Origin: Pollutimonas subterranea
GTDB lineage: Bacteria; Pseudomonadota; Gammaproteobacteria; Burkholderiales; Burkholderiaceae_B
Length of the DNA: 64,000 bases
Direction of reading: 5' to 3'
NCBI RefSeq assembly: GCF_002849655.1
Contig: NZ_PDNW01000012.1
Coordinates: forward strand, 1-64,000
The translations under genes and the position numbers were made by a program. The notes below the pieces were generated by a model. It saw nothing but the letters and a program-made list of their open reading frames with translations, did no database searches and was not told the origin of the DNA. Positions 26,574 to 38,014 of this stretch are shown here, piece by piece. The stretch's first letter is position 1; every line of letters begins with the position of its first letter.

Positions 26574-27884
26574 CTAGCGTGAATACGGATTCGTCAGCGC
26601 ATTTCTGGTTGAAGCGCTGTTATCGGGCGTACTGGTTCTCGCTGGAGTACTGGCCGTCTTCGGTGGTTGAGCAGCAGCGGCAGCTGCGCCTGTGGTGCTC
26701 TCTACCGAACTGCTGGAGCGGGTGCCGGCACCCGCCGTTTGCTGCATGATCTTGTCGAGAGGCAAATACAGCATATTGTTGCTGGCTTCGGAGTCGATCA
26801 TGACTTTGCTGCTACGTTCCAGGATTTGCTGCATGGTCGACAAGTACATGCGTTCACGCGTGACGTCGGGCGCCTTCGCATACTCGGACTCAACACTGGT
26901 GAAGCGGGCGGTATCACCCTGGGCATCGCCGATGATCGTGGCACGGTAGCCTTCGGCTTCCTGCACCATGCGGGCGACCTGGCCTTGTGCCTCTGGCAAT
27001 ACCTTGTTGGCATAGGCATTACCTTCGTTGATCTGGCGCTCGCGGTCTTGTCCGGCCTTTACGGCGTCGTCAAAAGCGGCTTGCACCTGCTCGGGAGGCT
27101 GTACGTTCTGGATTGCCACAGTGCTGATCTGTACGCCGGTCTCGTAGACATCAAGGATGCTTTGGGCCAGGGCCTGAACTTCGGTTGCCACCTCCGTACG
27201 ACCGGAATACAACACGAAGTCCATCGGCTTCCTGCCGACGATTTCGCGCATTGCCGTTTCGGCCGCCTGGCGAACGGACTCATCGGGCTGGCTCGTATTA
27301 AACAGGTAATCAGGCGCGCCCGTAGGCATCAGGCGATATTGCACCACGAACTGGAGGTCGACAATATTCTCGTCGGTGGTGAGCATGAGCGACTCAGGCA
27401 GGACCTTGTTTCGCGCCGTGCCCCGGAAACCCACTTCGAAAGTACGCAACTGCGAAATATTGACGGTCTCGTGACTTTCGATGGGATACGGCATATGCCA
27501 CTGCAAGCCCGGAGACAATGTCTTGGTGTACTTGCCGAACTGCGTGACGACGGCGACCTGCCCTTCCTGCACGATCACCAAACCGCTGGCCAGCCACAAC
27601 CCGACGGCGATGACAGCCACCGCGCCTATCATCTTGGGCGAGCCCTTGGGCATCGACGGCATGCCATTGCCACCCGAACCGTTGCCCCCGCCACCGAAGC
27701 GTTTGTCGCCGCGGTTGGGCTTGCGCCCAAACAGAGAACCCAGCCGGCTATTGAAATCGCGCCAGACCTCGTCGAGGTCGGGAGGCCCGTCGCCCTTTGG
27801 ACGGCGAGGAGGTTCGGAACCGTTATTACCGCCACGGCCCCAGCCTGGATCATTCAGATTAAAGATTTTCGATATTTGACGCAT
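26574..27884 (-). CDS. hflK: HflK, modulator of FtsH protease
   Basis: A 436-residue SPFH-family partner of HflC. It has a Gly/Pro/Arg-rich cytoplasmic N-terminus (about 1-85), one membrane helix (about 87-105), the SPFH domain with YRLMP and coiled-coil QVARMVQEAEGYRA, and a low-complexity Ala/Thr/Ser tail. The ATG at 27884 starts MRQISKIFNLNDPGWGRG; it lies 26 bp inside the end of hflX, so the genes overlap in different frames. Confidence 0.96.
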   Translation of the reverse strand: MRQISKIFNLNDPGWGRGGNNGSEPPRRPKGDGPPDLDEVWRDFNSRLGSLFGRKPNRGDKRFGGGGNGSGGNGMPSMPKGSPKMIGAVAVIAVGLWLASGLVIVQEGQVAVVTQFGKYTKTLSPGLQWHMPYPIESHETVNISQLRTFEVGFRGTARNKVLPESLMLTTDENIVDLQFVVQYRLMPTGAPDYLFNTSQPDESVRQAAETAMREIVGRKPMDFVLYSGRTEVATEVQALAQSILDVYETGVQISTVAIQNVQPPEQVQAAFDDAVKAGQDRERQINEGNAYANKVLPEAQGQVARMVQEAEGYRATIIGDAQGDTARFTSVESEYAKAPDVTRERMYLSTMQQILERSSKVMIDSEASNNMLYLPLDKIMQQTAGAGTRSSSSVESTTGAAAAAAQPPKTASTPARTSTPDNSASTRNALTNPYSR

Positions 27885-28956
27885 TATTTCCCGCGATTTG
27901 ACCTGATTCGACAATTGCCCCACGCAAACCATCTAAACCGGCGCGCTTCAGAGCGCTCACAAAAACTCGTGCAATCGTACCATGTTCATTGCGCTCCATC
28001 CTGGGCTCGTAGCCGGCCTCATCTATTTTGTTATAGACAAGAATGCGTGGGACCTCGTCCGCCCCGATATCAGCAAGCACTTTGTCCACTTCGGCCATCT
28101 GTTCGTCGCGTTGCGGACTGGCGGCGTCCACCACGTGCAGAAGCAAATCGGCCTGGACCGTTTCTTCAAGGGTTGCACGAAAGGCGGCAATAAGCGTAGG
28201 CGGCAAGTCGCGGATAAAGCCGACCGTGTCGGAGATAACCACCTGTCCAGCCCCTTCTATCCAGATACGGCGCGTAGTCGTATCCAGCGTGGCAAAAAGC
28301 TGGTCGGCGGCAAAGGCGCCGGCCCGCGTGAGCGAATTGAACAAGGTGGATTTACCGGCGTTGGTATAGCCCACCAGCGACACGGAAAGTATGCTCCCGC
28401 GCGAACGCGAACGACGCTGGGTGCTACGCTGGCGCTGGACTCGTGCCAGACGCTCTTTCAACAGGCGGACCTTGTCGCCGATGATTCGGCGATCCATTTC
28501 CAGCTGCGCCTCGCCGGGACCGCGCATTCCGATACCGCCGCGCTGGCGCTCAAGATGAGACCACATCCGGGTAAGACGCGTAGACAAATGCTGGAGCTGG
28601 GCCAATTCGACCTGGAGTTTGCCTTCATGGCTTTTGGCACGCAGCGCGAAAATATCCAGGATCAGGGCGACCCGGTCCACGACACGGCGATTGAATCCAC
28701 GTTCCAGGTTGCGCTGCTGGCCTGGCGTAAGCGGCTGATCGAACAGGACGATTTCAGCGCCCATCTCATCGGCGATCAATACCGCTTCGTCGAGCTTGCC
28801 CGTACCAATGAACAGCGCGGCATCGGGCCGAGACCGACGCGCGACGACCGTCGCAACGACCTCCGCGCCTGCGCCTTTTGCCAGCATCAGGAACTCATCG
28901 GCATGAGCCTGGTAGTCCGGCTTGCCGAGGTCTACATTGAGAATAAGGACCTTCAT
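27859..28956 (-). CDS. hflX: Ribosome-rescue GTPase HflX
   Basis: A 365-residue GTPase that splits stalled or stressed 70S ribosomes. It has the N-terminal HflX domain (FIGTGKLDE), a coiled linker, GMRGPGEAQLEMDRR, and G-domain motifs GYTNAGKSTLF, DTVGFIRDLP and YNKID. E. coli HflX is 426 residues; the shorter C-terminus is usual in beta-proteobacteria. The ATG at 28956 starts MKVLILNVDLG. It follows hfq by 72 bp and overlaps hflK. Confidence 0.96.
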   Translation of the reverse strand: MKVLILNVDLGKPDYQAHADEFLMLAKGAGAEVVATVVARRSRPDAALFIGTGKLDEAVLIADEMGAEIVLFDQPLTPGQQRNLERGFNRRVVDRVALILDIFALRAKSHEGKLQVELAQLQHLSTRLTRMWSHLERQRGGIGMRGPGEAQLEMDRRIIGDKVRLLKERLARVQRQRSTQRRSRSRGSILSVSLVGYTNAGKSTLFNSLTRAGAFAADQLFATLDTTTRRIWIEGAGQVVISDTVGFIRDLPPTLIAAFRATLEETVQADLLLHVVDAASPQRDEQMAEVDKVLADIGADEVPRILVYNKIDEAGYEPRMERNEHGTIARVFVSALKRAGLDGLRGAIVESGQIAGNNASNIENL

Positions 28957-29028
28957 GAGGTCATGAACAAAGTACCCGCCGGCACTAAGCACACGGCGGG
29001 CATTTGATTGGCTGGATGTAGCGGGAAC

Positions 29029-29265
29029 TTACTCAGAGGGCTCATCCACTTGGAAAACAACCGGTCGCGCGGGTACGACGGTGGAGATGGCGTGCTTGTA
29101 AACCATTTGTGTGACGGTATTGCGTAACAGAACGACATATTGATCAAACGACTCAACCTGCCCTTGCAGCTTGATCCCGTTAACCAGGTAAATCGATACG
29201 GGCACGTGATCCTTGCGTAAAGCATTCAAAAACGGATCTTGTAGTGTTTGCCCTTTGTTGCTCAT
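29029..29265 (-). CDS. hfq: RNA chaperone Hfq
   Basis: A 78-residue Sm-like protein forming hexamers that pair small RNAs with mRNAs. The Sm1 and Sm2 motifs are complete ([28 protein letters not shown]). It lacks the long disordered C-terminus of E. coli Hfq, as in other beta-proteobacteria. First gene of the hfq-hflX-hflK-hflC operon; its promoter should lie in the 117 bp after hisC. Confidence 0.98.
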   Translation of the reverse strand: MSNKGQTLQDPFLNALRKDHVPVSIYLVNGIKLQGQVESFDQYVVLLRNTVTQMVYKHAISTVVPARPVVFQVDEPSE

Positions 29266-29382
29266 TGGCTAGGCTCCAATTGTGTTGTTATTTAAAGTAA
29301 TTTTGGTGAAGGGCTCTACTGTACAGGGTTTTCCCTGAATACGCAGCCCAAAACGGCCAAATTCCGCCAGTTCGACCTAATT

Positions 29383-30465
29383 CTAATGGGTTTTCAGAAT
29401 TATTTCGGACAAGGTATTACATAGACGGTCGCAGTCCGCCTGAGTTCCTACCGTAATGCGTAAAAACTGATCAATCCGTGCGATGCCGAAATGCCGCACA
29501 AGAATGCCTTCGGCCCGCAGAGCGCGGCTTAGCGCGGCTCCGTCGTGTTCCGGATGGCGCGCAAAAACAAAGTTTGCCAGCGAAGGTAAAACTTCGAATC
29601 CAAGCGTTTTCAATTGTTTCGACAGGTTTTCCCGAACCTTTATGACAGCATTTCGGGTTTCGTCAAAATAAGCACTATCTTGCAATGCGGCAACCGCTCC
29701 GACCTGCGCCAACTTGTCCAAGGGATAAGAGTTGAAGCTGTCTTTAATACGTACGAGACCGTCGACAATTTCCTTTGAGGCGACGGCGTACCCCACCCGC
29801 AGTCCCGCCAATGAGCGGGATTTCGAAAGCGTATGCACCACGACAATATTCGGGCATTCCGACAGCAATGCTATTGCCGAGCTTGCCCCGAAATCCACGT
29901 AGGCTTCATCCACCACCACCGGAACATCCGGATTGGCGCCGGCAATGGCCCGGATATCGGCAAGAGTCAGCGCGATACCGGTAGGCGCATTCGGATTGGA
30001 AAAGATGATGCCCGCCGGCCTGACCGGATGTGCACCGACATAGTCGGACACGCGGATGGAGAAATCGTCGGCGAGCGGGATGGTTCGGCACGCGATGCCG
30101 TAGAGCTTGCAATACGTGCGATAAAAGCTGTAGGTAACGTCCGGCATGAGCAAGGGCCGGTCGCCATGGCGAAACAAGCCGTTGAAAATATGCGCCAGCA
30201 CCTCGTCCGACCCATTGCCCGGAAAGACCTGCCCGGCCTGCACACCATGCAGCGTCGCCACCGCCTGGCGCAACGCCGTGGAATCATTGTCCGGATACAG
30301 CCGCAGGCTGTCGTCGGCGGCATCCTTGATGGCGGTCAGCACGCGCGGCGAAGGGCCGAACGGATGCTCGTTGGTATTCAGCTTCAGCAGATTGTCGACT
30401 TTAGGCTGCTCGCCGGGGGTGTAAGGCGACAGATCTACGACGTGGTCACTCCAGAAACGACTCAC
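29383..30465 (-). CDS. hisC: Histidinol-phosphate aminotransferase
   Basis: A 360-residue class I/II PLP aminotransferase of histidine synthesis. Conserved are [13 protein letters not shown], the FSNPNAPTG motif and the PLP-lysine in [15 protein letters not shown]. The start codon is GTG (30463-30465), overlapping the der stop as GTGA, so the two are coupled. Whether this copy is the main HisC or a paralogue beside a his operon elsewhere cannot be told here. Confidence 0.94.
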   Translation of the reverse strand: MSRFWSDHVVDLSPYTPGEQPKVDNLLKLNTNEHPFGPSPRVLTAIKDAADDSLRLYPDNDSTALRQAVATLHGVQAGQVFPGNGSDEVLAHIFNGLFRHGDRPLLMPDVTYSFYRTYCKLYGIACRTIPLADDFSIRVSDYVGAHPVRPAGIIFSNPNAPTGIALTLADIRAIAGANPDVPVVVDEAYVDFGASSAIALLSECPNIVVVHTLSKSRSLAGLRVGYAVASKEIVDGLVRIKDSFNSYPLDKLAQVGAVAALQDSAYFDETRNAVIKVRENLSKQLKTLGFEVLPSLANFVFARHPEHDGAALSRALRAEGILVRHFGIARIDQFLRITVGTQADCDRLCNTLSEIILKTH

Positions 30466-31916
30466 GAGTCCCCCTTTGCGTACGGGTTGTGCGATGACTT
30501 GAATTCAATGCGCAAAGGCGTGCCTTCGAGCTTGAATGTGGTGCGGAAGCGGGTTTCCAGATAACGCCGATACGATTCGGAGATGTTATCCAACGCATTG
30601 CCATGTATGACGATAAGCGGTGGGTTCTGACCGCCCTGGTGCGCATAGCGCATCTTGGGCCTGAAGATCCCTTTGCGCGGCGGCGGCTGCTGTTCAACCG
30701 CGGCCTGCAGAATACGGGTGAGCTTGGGCGTGGACAGCTTTGCAAACGCCGCGGCATGGGCCGAATTCACCGATTTGATCAGCGCATTGACGCCCGCGCC
30801 ATTAAGGGCGGACATGGTGTGCATCTTGGCGAAAGACAGGAAACGCAGCTTGCGCTCGAATTCACGCAAGATGGTTTCGCGCTGATGGGCATCCAGCCCA
30901 TCCCATTTATTGATGCCCACGACAAGCGCTCTGCCCGTCTCAAGCACAAAGCCTGCAATATGGGCGTCCTGGTCCGAGATCTCGGTTTGCGCGTCGAGCA
31001 TGAGCAACACCACGTTGCACGCCTCGATGGCCTGCAAGGTCTTGATCACGGAAAACTTTTCTACCGCTTCGAATACCTTTCCACGACGACGCAAACCCGC
31101 CGTGTCGATAAGTGTATAGGCGACCCCGCCGCGTTCAAATTCGATTTCAATGGCATCGCGCGTCGTACCCGGCATATCGAAGGCAATGACGCGTTCCTCG
31201 CCCAGCAAGGTATTGATGAGCGTGGACTTCCCTACGTTGGGGCGTCCGACAATGGCAAGCTTGATGCGATGGTTGACCGGTGCCTCGCTGTCTTGGCCGG
31301 CTTCGTCGGCCTCTTCGGCGTCAAGAACGATATCGCCATCATCGTCGAAGGCCGCATTGGCCTCGTCCAGGTCGAATACCGGTGCATCGGGTTCGCCGGT
31401 TGGTTCCTTGTCGAGAAACGACAAGGCAAGTTCGATAAGATCGACCACCCCGTCGCCGTGCGAGGCGGAAATTGGATGTGGTTCGCCCAGGCCTAGTTCG
31501 TGGAATTCCGATGCAGCGGATCCATAGCGCATGCCCTCGGCCTTGTTGACCGCCAGGAACACGCGTTGCCCGGTTTTACGCAACAACCGCGCAATTTCGT
31601 GATCGTGGGCATTTATGCCCGCCCGCGCGTCGACCAGGAATATGACGACGTCGGATTCGGCGATTGCCTGCTGGGTCTGGCGCGCCATTTCAAGCAGGAT
31701 GCCGTCTTTGGCAACGGGCTCGAATCCGCCCGTATCCACCGCGATGAAAGGATGCTCGCCCACACGCCCCTCGCCATAATGGCGATCGCGGGTCAGTCCC
31801 GCGAAGTCGGCGACCAGAGCCGCGCGGGAGCGGGTGATCCGGTTGAACAACGTGGACTTGCCCACGTTGGCGCGGCCCACCAGGGCTACCACCGGTTTAA
31901 ACTTAATACTATTCAA
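30462..31916 (-). CDS. der: Ribosome-biogenesis GTPase Der (EngA)
   Basis: A 484-residue GTPase with two tandem G domains ([11 protein letters not shown] near 13; [11 protein letters not shown] near 226) and a C-terminal KH-like domain, needed for 50S assembly. An acidic linker ([19 protein letters not shown]) joins the G domains. The first P-loop has Ala where most relatives have Pro. The start is TTG at 31916, overlapping the bamB stop as TTGA; no nearer ATG fits the conserved KPVVALVGR. Confidence 0.96.
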   Translation of the reverse strand: MNSIKFKPVVALVGRANVGKSTLFNRITRSRAALVADFAGLTRDRHYGEGRVGEHPFIAVDTGGFEPVAKDGILLEMARQTQQAIAESDVVIFLVDARAGINAHDHEIARLLRKTGQRVFLAVNKAEGMRYGSAASEFHELGLGEPHPISASHGDGVVDLIELALSFLDKEPTGEPDAPVFDLDEANAAFDDDGDIVLDAEEADEAGQDSEAPVNHRIKLAIVGRPNVGKSTLINTLLGEERVIAFDMPGTTRDAIEIEFERGGVAYTLIDTAGLRRRGKVFEAVEKFSVIKTLQAIEACNVVLLMLDAQTEISDQDAHIAGFVLETGRALVVGINKWDGLDAHQRETILREFERKLRFLSFAKMHTMSALNGAGVNALIKSVNSAHAAAFAKLSTPKLTRILQAAVEQQPPPRKGIFRPKMRYAHQGGQNPPLIVIHGNALDNISESYRRYLETRFRTTFKLEGTPLRIEFKSSHNPYAKGDS

Positions 31917-33070
31917 TTGACACCAACCAAAACCAAATTGCCATTACCTGTTTGCACCAGCACACCACGATTGGTGGCCAGCAATGGCGACGTAATGGCG
32001 TCGCCACCGACTTGCACCCGACCCAGCAATGTTCCGTCGGTACGCGATAGAAAATGGACATAACCTTCAAGGTCGCCAAATGCCACCGCCTGCGGAACAA
32101 CAGCCGGTGCGGAAAGACGACGATTGCTCAGTGCGTCCTGCTTCCAGACTTCCCGGCCATCAGCCAGCGAAAATGCATGCACGACACTGCGTTGATTGGC
32201 GGCATAAGCCTGCTGCGCATCGGTAGCCATGCCGGTATTGCTGGAGAAGTTTTGTTCCCACACCGGACGGCCGCCCTGGGACACATCGAAGCAGACCATC
32301 TTGCCCTGATAGCTGACGCCACAAAGTAGCGGGCCTTGAATCTGGGGACTGCCCACCACATCGCTGATTCGTTCGAGATCGGTTGCACCCTGCGAAACCG
32401 AAATGGTGCCTTCCCATTGCACAGCGCCGTTGGCGGCGTTGATTGCCATCAGCCTGCCGTTGGGCATGCCGGATATCAGAAGACCGTCAACAATGATCAT
32501 CTGCATGTTGGTCTTCAGCGCCAGAGCCGGTCCGGGACGTTGAATATTCCAGCGCAACTCGCCCGTCGCGGCGTCGAATGCCTGAATACGATAGTCGCTG
32601 CTGCGAACGACCACGACGCCTGCACCGACTGCCGGAGGGATATTGACCGCGCTGGACGCTTTCGTTCGCCACTTCTCGGCGCCCGTATCGTCAAAGGCCA
32701 CCACGGTTCCATCACCGGCGGCAACGGCCGTGACTTGTCCGTCTGAACCGACACCGGCTGTGAGCTCACGCTGCGCATCGCCGCGCCACTGGATACGGCC
32801 GGATGCGATATCGACTTTGCTGACGGACCCGTCGGGCGTCGCCGCATAGACCGAGTCACCGACCATGACAGGCGCAAAACCGTATCCGCCATCGCTGCCG
32901 ATAGAGACCGACCACGCTATATTGGCGGACACGCCGGCCGTGTATTCGGTCAGGGGAGAGGGGTCATACCGTGCATTACGGTTCGAGAACAGCGAGCAAC
33001 CTGCGAGCGCCGTAAGGCTGAACGCCAGCACAGTGTTACGCAAGGCACGGCGAGTAAGGGAAAAAGACAT
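31913..33070 (-). CDS. bamB: Outer-membrane assembly lipoprotein BamB
   Basis: A 385-residue lipoprotein of the BAM complex that inserts beta-barrel proteins in the outer membrane. The signal ends in lipobox LAGC (Cys about 25); the rest is an eight-bladed PQQ-like propeller with repeated DxxTGxxxW-type motifs. It sits between yfgM and der, the common order, and overlaps der by 4 bp. Confidence 0.96.
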   Translation of the reverse strand: MSFSLTRRALRNTVLAFSLTALAGCSLFSNRNARYDPSPLTEYTAGVSANIAWSVSIGSDGGYGFAPVMVGDSVYAATPDGSVSKVDIASGRIQWRGDAQRELTAGVGSDGQVTAVAAGDGTVVAFDDTGAEKWRTKASSAVNIPPAVGAGVVVVRSSDYRIQAFDAATGELRWNIQRPGPALALKTNMQMIIVDGLLISGMPNGRLMAINAANGAVQWEGTISVSQGATDLERISDVVGSPQIQGPLLCGVSYQGKMVCFDVSQGGRPVWEQNFSSNTGMATDAQQAYAANQRSVVHAFSLADGREVWKQDALSNRRLSAPAVVPQAVAFGDLEGYVHFLSRTDGTLLGRVQVGGDAITSPLLATNRGVLVQTGNGNLVLVGVN

Positions 33071-33073
33071 GGG

Positions 33074-33709
33074 TCAGACTCCACCTAATGCATCAATTTT
33101 CAATCGCACGATCTGCGCTACGGGATCGGATCCAAGCTCTTTCAGTGCGTTCTCCCAAGCCGATTTCGCTTCGACCTGCTTGCCTTGAGCCAAAAGGATA
33201 TCGCCGCGACGATCGGCGTATAAGCCTTCAAACGCGGCAGGCGCACCGGTAAGCTGGGCCAGGGCCGGCTCGTACTGTTTCTGATCCAGGAGGACACCAG
33301 CCAGCCTCAGGCGCGCCAGTGAGACCAGCGCGATATCCGTGCTGTTCTTGATGAGCCATTCGAGTTGTTCACGGGCGCCGTCGAGGTCGTTACGTTCCTG
33401 TAACGCCTGTGCCGCCACCAGCACGCCACGCGTTGTATAACCCGATCCGGAAAAATCGCTGCGCAAGGTGGTGCTGGCGGCCTTGATTCGTGCAGCCGCG
33501 TCATCGCCCTCTTGCGCCGCTGCGTTCTCGAGGGCTTCGAAATAGCCCATGGCCTGTCCCGCCTTATGACCGTCGTACCACTGCCATCCGCGCCATCCCG
33601 CAATACCCGCGACGATCACAAAGACGATAATGGCGCATACCGTACCGTAGCGTTCCCACCATGCGCGCAATGCATCAAGCTTTTCCTGCTCTTCTAAATC
33701 GTATGCCAT
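33074..33709 (-). CDS. yfgM: YfgM-like ancillary SecYEG translocon subunit
   Basis: A 211-residue membrane-anchored TPR protein: short cytoplasmic N-terminus (AYDLEEQEKLDALRAWWERYG), one membrane helix (about 22-42), then periplasmic TPR repeats. E. coli YfgM associates with the translocon and PpiD. Located between hisS and bamB with 3-4 bp gaps on both sides, so probably the same transcript. Confidence 0.92.
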   Translation of the reverse strand: MAYDLEEQEKLDALRAWWERYGTVCAIIVFVIVAGIAGWRGWQWYDGHKAGQAMGYFEALENAAAQEGDDAAARIKAASTTLRSDFSGSGYTTRGVLVAAQALQERNDLDGAREQLEWLIKNSTDIALVSLARLRLAGVLLDQKQYEPALAQLTGAPAAFEGLYADRRGDILLAQGKQVEAKSAWENALKELGSDPVAQIVRLKIDALGGV

Positions 33710-33712
33710 GCC

Positions 33713-35005
33713 TTAGACCTTTAATTTCAATTCTGTAACGAGGCGATCGAGCGCGATCATCTCTTGCTGCGGCTGTTCCTGTCCATCTTCTTTTACCCGC
33801 AGCCATTTGACACTTGCTGTTTTCGTAGCGAGCTCATCGGCACCCAGAATAACCGCAACCGTGGCACCACTGGCATCGGCCCGCTTGAATTGCGCCTTGA
33901 AGCCTGCAGGTCCCGCATGGACGATGACGCGCAAGCCCGCATCGCGCAAGGGCTCGGCCAATTGAGCGGCAAGGCGCTGGGCGTCGGGGCTTTGGTGAAT
34001 CATATAGACCTGGCACTCGGGTAAGGGATCTGGCTCGCCGGACTGTGCGCAAAGATCAAGCAAACGCTCGACGCCGATGGCAAACCCGACGGCGGGCGCC
34101 GCCTTGCCGCCCAATAGCGAGATCAATCCATCGTAGCGGCCGCCGCCGCATACCGTACCCTGGGCGCCGAGCCTGTCGGTGACCCACTCGAAAACCGTCA
34201 GATTGTAATAGTCGAGTCCGCGTACCAGGCGCGTGTTCAGTGTGTAATCGATGCCCGCATCGCGCAATCGTTCGCAGACGCCCTCGAAATGACGCAGTGA
34301 CTCATCACCCAGGAAATCGAACAACCGGGGGGCATTGTTCGCCATTTCCTGCATCGCGGGATTCTTGGTGTCGAGCACGCGCAAGGGATTGGTGTACATG
34401 CGCCGTTGCGCTTCAGCATCGAGCACGTCTTTATGCTGTTCCAGATAGCCGATCAGGGCGTCGCGGTGCGCGGCACGCTCGTCAGCTTGCCCCAATGAGT
34501 TCAGCTCGAGCCTGATATCGGTCAAGCCCAGTGTTTTCCACAAGCGCGACAACATCACGATAAGTTCGGCATCGACATCAGGTCCGGCAAACCCCAGGGC
34601 CTCGACGTCAACCTGATGGAACTGCCGATAGCGCCCGCGCTGCGGCTTTTCGTGACGGAACACCGGACCCATGGCGTATACGCGTTGGGGCCGGTCATAC
34701 AGAATATTGTGCTCGATGGCAGCGCGCACCATACCGGCGGTGAACTCGGGCCGCATGGTCAGCTGCTCGTCGTTAAGGGCGTCGGTGAACGTATACATTT
34801 CCTTCTCGACGATGTCGGTGACCTCGCCGATGCCCCGCGTGAACAGCCGGGTATGTTCCAGCACTGGGGTGCGCATGTTGCGGTAGCCATAACCGGACAG
34901 CCACTCGCGAACCGTTGCTTCCAGCGCTTCCCACTGGGCGCTGGTATCGGGCAATACATCTTTCATGCCGGTCAGGGCACGGACCTTTTGAAACGACTGC
35001 GTCAT
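33713..35005 (-). CDS. hisS: Histidyl-tRNA synthetase
   Basis: A 430-residue class II aminoacyl-tRNA synthetase with motif 2 ([18 protein letters not shown]), the HisRS signature LVRGLDYYN and motif 3 (GFAIGVERL), ending in the anticodon-binding domain. Length matches E. coli HisS (424). It lies 21 bp after ispG and 3 bp before yfgM. Confidence 0.98.
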   Translation of the reverse strand: MTQSFQKVRALTGMKDVLPDTSAQWEALEATVREWLSGYGYRNMRTPVLEHTRLFTRGIGEVTDIVEKEMYTFTDALNDEQLTMRPEFTAGMVRAAIEHNILYDRPQRVYAMGPVFRHEKPQRGRYRQFHQVDVEALGFAGPDVDAELIVMLSRLWKTLGLTDIRLELNSLGQADERAAHRDALIGYLEQHKDVLDAEAQRRMYTNPLRVLDTKNPAMQEMANNAPRLFDFLGDESLRHFEGVCERLRDAGIDYTLNTRLVRGLDYYNLTVFEWVTDRLGAQGTVCGGGRYDGLISLLGGKAAPAVGFAIGVERLLDLCAQSGEPDPLPECQVYMIHQSPDAQRLAAQLAEPLRDAGLRVIVHAGPAGFKAQFKRADASGATVAVILGADELATKTASVKWLRVKEDGQEQPQQEMIALDRLVTELKLKV

Positions 35006-35026
35006 AGAGTTCTTGTTTTCCGCGGG

Positions 35027-36331
35027 TCAGACCCGCCCCTTGTAGTTGTTCGGGTGGCCGGCGCCATATCGACGTTCGACGTACTGCTCGACAATGGATT
35101 GAAATTCCTGGGCGATACCATCACCCTTTAACGTTACTGTGCGCTGACCATCCACGAAGACCGGCGCAGACGGGATCTCGCCTGTGCCCGGCAAGCTGAT
35201 GCCGATATCGGCATGGCGGCTTTCACCAGGGCCGTTCACGACGCAACCCATGACGGCCACGTTCATGGTCTCGACGCCGGGATAGCGGCTCTTCCAGACC
35301 GGCATCTGTTCACGCAAATAGGTCTGTATGCTGTCGGCGAGCTCCTGAAACACCGTGCTGCTGGTGCGCCCACAACCCGGGCATGCTACCACCATGGGCG
35401 TAAAGGCACGCAAACCCATCGTTTGCAGGATTTCCTGCGCGACGACGACTTCGCGACGCCGGTCGCCGCCCGGTTCCGGTGTAAGCGAGATACGTATCGT
35501 ATCGCCTATGCCCTGCTGCAGCAGCACCGACAATGCCGCCGTAGAAGCCACGATGCCTTTGCTGCCCATGCCGGCTTCGGTCAATCCCAGGTGCAGCGGA
35601 TAGTCGCAGCGCTCTGATAGGTCGCGGTATACGGTGATCAGGTCTTGCACATGGCTGACCTTGCACGAAAGTACGATGGCATTCGGGTTCAGGCCGAGTT
35701 CCTCGGCGCGCTGGGCATTGGTGATCGCCGACACCACCAGCGCATCGCGCATTACCGCCTGCGCATCCCTGGGTTGGGGATGTGCACTGTTTTCATCCAT
35801 CATGCGGGCAAGGAGCTCGTGGTCAAGGCTGCCCCAATTGACGCCTATGCGCACCGGCTTATCGTAGCGGCAGGCAATTTCTATCATCTGGGCGAAATTG
35901 TCATCGCGCTTCTTTCCGCCTCCCATATTGCCGGGGTTGATGCGGTATTTCGACAAGGCCTGCGCGCATTCCGGAAATTGGGTCAGCAGCTTATGGCCGT
36001 TGTAGTGGAAATCGCCCACCAATGGAACCGAGATGTTCATGCGATCGAGCTGTTCCCGGATCGCGGCCACCTCGCGCGCCGCTTCCGGCGTGTTCACGGT
36101 AATGCGGACCAGTTCGGACCCCGCCATGGCCAATTCCTTGACCTGGATGGCGGTCGCAACGGCATCGGTGGTATCGGTATTGGTCATGGACTGCACCACA
36201 ACGGGCGCCCCGCCTCCGATCCGCACTGATTTGCCGCCCCAGCCCACCACGGCTGCCCGCGTGGGCCGTCGTGGCGAGGCGCCGACAGGTGAAGAAGGGA
36301 TGCCGGAAGTGCTGCCTGGAAGATCGTTCAT
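35027..36331 (-). CDS. ispG: 4-hydroxy-3-methylbut-2-enyl diphosphate synthase IspG
   Basis: A 434-residue iron-sulfur enzyme of the MEP isoprenoid pathway. The [4Fe-4S] ligands are in [10 protein letters not shown] and [10 protein letters not shown]; the TIM-barrel portion contains [12 protein letters not shown]. The length, longer than E. coli's 372, is typical for beta-proteobacteria. The ATG overlaps the rodZ-like stop by 4 bp (ATGA). Confidence 0.97.
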   Translation of the reverse strand: MNDLPGSTSGIPSSPVGASPRRPTRAAVVGWGGKSVRIGGGAPVVVQSMTNTDTTDAVATAIQVKELAMAGSELVRITVNTPEAAREVAAIREQLDRMNISVPLVGDFHYNGHKLLTQFPECAQALSKYRINPGNMGGGKKRDDNFAQMIEIACRYDKPVRIGVNWGSLDHELLARMMDENSAHPQPRDAQAVMRDALVVSAITNAQRAEELGLNPNAIVLSCKVSHVQDLITVYRDLSERCDYPLHLGLTEAGMGSKGIVASTAALSVLLQQGIGDTIRISLTPEPGGDRRREVVVAQEILQTMGLRAFTPMVVACPGCGRTSSTVFQELADSIQTYLREQMPVWKSRYPGVETMNVAVMGCVVNGPGESRHADIGISLPGTGEIPSAPVFVDGQRTVTLKGDGIAQEFQSIVEQYVERRYGAGHPNNYKGRV

Positions 36332-36822
36332 TTTTTCAGGGATTTAAGCCAGTCGAATATGAGCCAGGAATCTGGAATCCAGCCGCGCTCGATCGCGTAG
36401 AAACCGGCGACAAACAGCAGGACCAGGATAATAAGGAGCCAGCCCCAGGGCCTGTGCACGGGCTCGCCATGTATGGGCAAGTCGGCGGGCCCAAGCGAAC
36501 CGGCATGGGACACGGGAACGGTTTTGGCTGCGGTTGCACCGACCTGATTGTCGAGCATCGTCAGCAATGCCTCGACATCGGCCTCGAGGTAGCGTGCGTA
36601 ATTCTTGACGAAGCCTCGTAGTGAAACGCCACTAGGAAGGCGGTCCCATTGCTCGGTTTCCAGCGCATCGAGTTGACGGTTGGTGAACTTGAGCCTGGCC
36701 GAGACTTCACCAGGCGATAAGCCACGGGCTTCACGCAGACTGCGCAGCGTGGGTCCTATTCCCGTAGGTACGGGAGGGGCCACGACTTCGAGCCGGGCTT
36801 CTTTCAGCAATGGTTGATTCAT
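36328..36822 (-). CDS. rodZ: Short RodZ-like helix-turn-helix membrane protein
   Basis: A 164-residue protein with the RodZ N-terminal helix-turn-helix (about 22-85, [22 protein letters not shown]), a linker and one membrane helix (about 127-147) followed by only ~17 residues. RodZ links MreB to the membrane and sets rod shape. The usual periplasmic DUF4115 domain (E. coli RodZ is 337 residues) is missing. It overlaps rlmN and ispG by 4 bp at each end, so the reading frame is a proper short gene rather than a frameshift remnant. Confidence 0.85.
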   Translation of the reverse strand: MNQPLLKEARLEVVAPPVPTGIGPTLRSLREARGLSPGEVSARLKFTNRQLDALETEQWDRLPSGVSLRGFVKNYARYLEADVEALLTMLDNQVGATAAKTVPVSHAGSLGPADLPIHGEPVHRPWGWLLIILVLLFVAGFYAIERGWIPDSWLIFDWLKSLKK

Positions 36823-37976
36823 CCACGCTCCTGTTTGATGGCAATGACTGCCCGGTCGGGCAAGCGCTCGTTGATGCGCGTGCGGTCTTTGACGTCGCCT
36901 GCAAGTTGCCCACAGGCTGCGGCGATATCGTCGCCGCGCGTCTTGCGCACGGTGGTGACCAGGCCCGCGTCCATCAGGCGCTGGGCAAACAAGCGTATGC
37001 GCGCTGTGGGCGAGCGCTTGAGCCCGGACTGCGGAAATGGATTAAAGGGTATCAAATTGAATTTGCAACGCACCTGCTTTGCAATCTCGATCAGTTCCCG
37101 CGCATGCTGGTCGGTGTCGTTGACGCCGTCCAGCATGATGTATTCGAAAGTGATGAAGTCACGCGGCGCGTGTTCCAGGTAGCGATTGCACGCCGCCAAA
37201 AGTTCGGCTAGGGGATGCTTGCGGTTAAGGGGTACAAGCTTGTCGCGCAATGCATCGTTGGGCGCATGCAGCGATACCGCCAAGGCAACCGGGCAGTCGC
37301 GGCCCAGCCTGTCCATCATCGGCACCACTCCGGAAGTCGACACCGTGACGCGGCGGCGGGATAGTCCATAGGCGTTGTCGTCGATCATGAGCCGCAAGGC
37401 GCCCAGCACCTGATCGTAGTTGAGCAAGGGCTCGCCCATTCCCATCATGACCACGTTGCTGATCACGCGGGCCGGCTCGGGCGCAACCGCAGCCTGTTCG
37501 CCTACGCGAGCGTTGGACAGGTCGGCTTGCACGGCGCGTTTTGCATACCAGAGTTGGCCGATGATCTCGGCCGTGGTCAGGTTGCGATTGAAGCCTTGAT
37601 AGCCGGTTGAACAGAATGGGCATGCGACGGTGCAGCCCGCCTGGCTCGATATGCACAGGGTGCCGCGATCGTCTTCAGGAATGAAGACCGTCTCGATGGC
37701 ATTGTTCTTGCCGACGTCGAAAAGCCACTTGCGGGTGCCATCGGCAGAGCGGTGTTCGGTTGATACGTCTGGCGCATGAATCGAACAATGCTCTGTGAGC
37801 TGCTGGCGAAATTCACGCGCCAGGTCCGTCATGTCGTCGAAAGAATCCACGCCGCGCTGATGTACCCAGCGTTGCAACTGCTTGGCTCGAAACGGCTTTC
37901 CGCCCCACCGGCCGACCAGGTCGGTCAGGGCCGCGGTATCGAGGCCCAGAAGATTGATGGGTTCAGTAGATGACAT
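36819..37976 (-). CDS. rlmN: Dual-specificity RNA methyltransferase RlmN
   Basis: A 385-residue radical SAM enzyme that makes 2-methyladenosine in 23S rRNA (A2503) and some tRNAs. The cluster motif CTVACPFC, the MGMGEPLLN motif and the C-terminal catalytic Cys region ([15 protein letters not shown]) are all present. Length matches the family. First of the rlmN-rodZ-ispG-hisS-yfgM-bamB-der-hisC run. Confidence 0.97.
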   Translation of the reverse strand: MSSTEPINLLGLDTAALTDLVGRWGGKPFRAKQLQRWVHQRGVDSFDDMTDLAREFRQQLTEHCSIHAPDVSTEHRSADGTRKWLFDVGKNNAIETVFIPEDDRGTLCISSQAGCTVACPFCSTGYQGFNRNLTTAEIIGQLWYAKRAVQADLSNARVGEQAAVAPEPARVISNVVMMGMGEPLLNYDQVLGALRLMIDDNAYGLSRRRVTVSTSGVVPMMDRLGRDCPVALAVSLHAPNDALRDKLVPLNRKHPLAELLAACNRYLEHAPRDFITFEYIMLDGVNDTDQHARELIEIAKQVRCKFNLIPFNPFPQSGLKRSPTARIRLFAQRLMDAGLVTTVRKTRGDDIAAACGQLAGDVKDRTRINERLPDRAVIAIKQERG

Positions 37977-38014
37977 AAACGTGGCGCAGTGAATAAAGGT
38001 GCAATCCTGGTGGA

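Noticed and set aside
26667-28193. A 508-codon open frame opposite hflK and the end of hflX
   Set aside because: Shadow frame; it crosses two real genes and has no ribosome site or recognisable domain.
29324-29337. CAGGG-tttt-CCCTG hairpin between hisC and hfq as a terminator
   Set aside because: Only a 5-bp stem and no T-run follows it on the minus strand.
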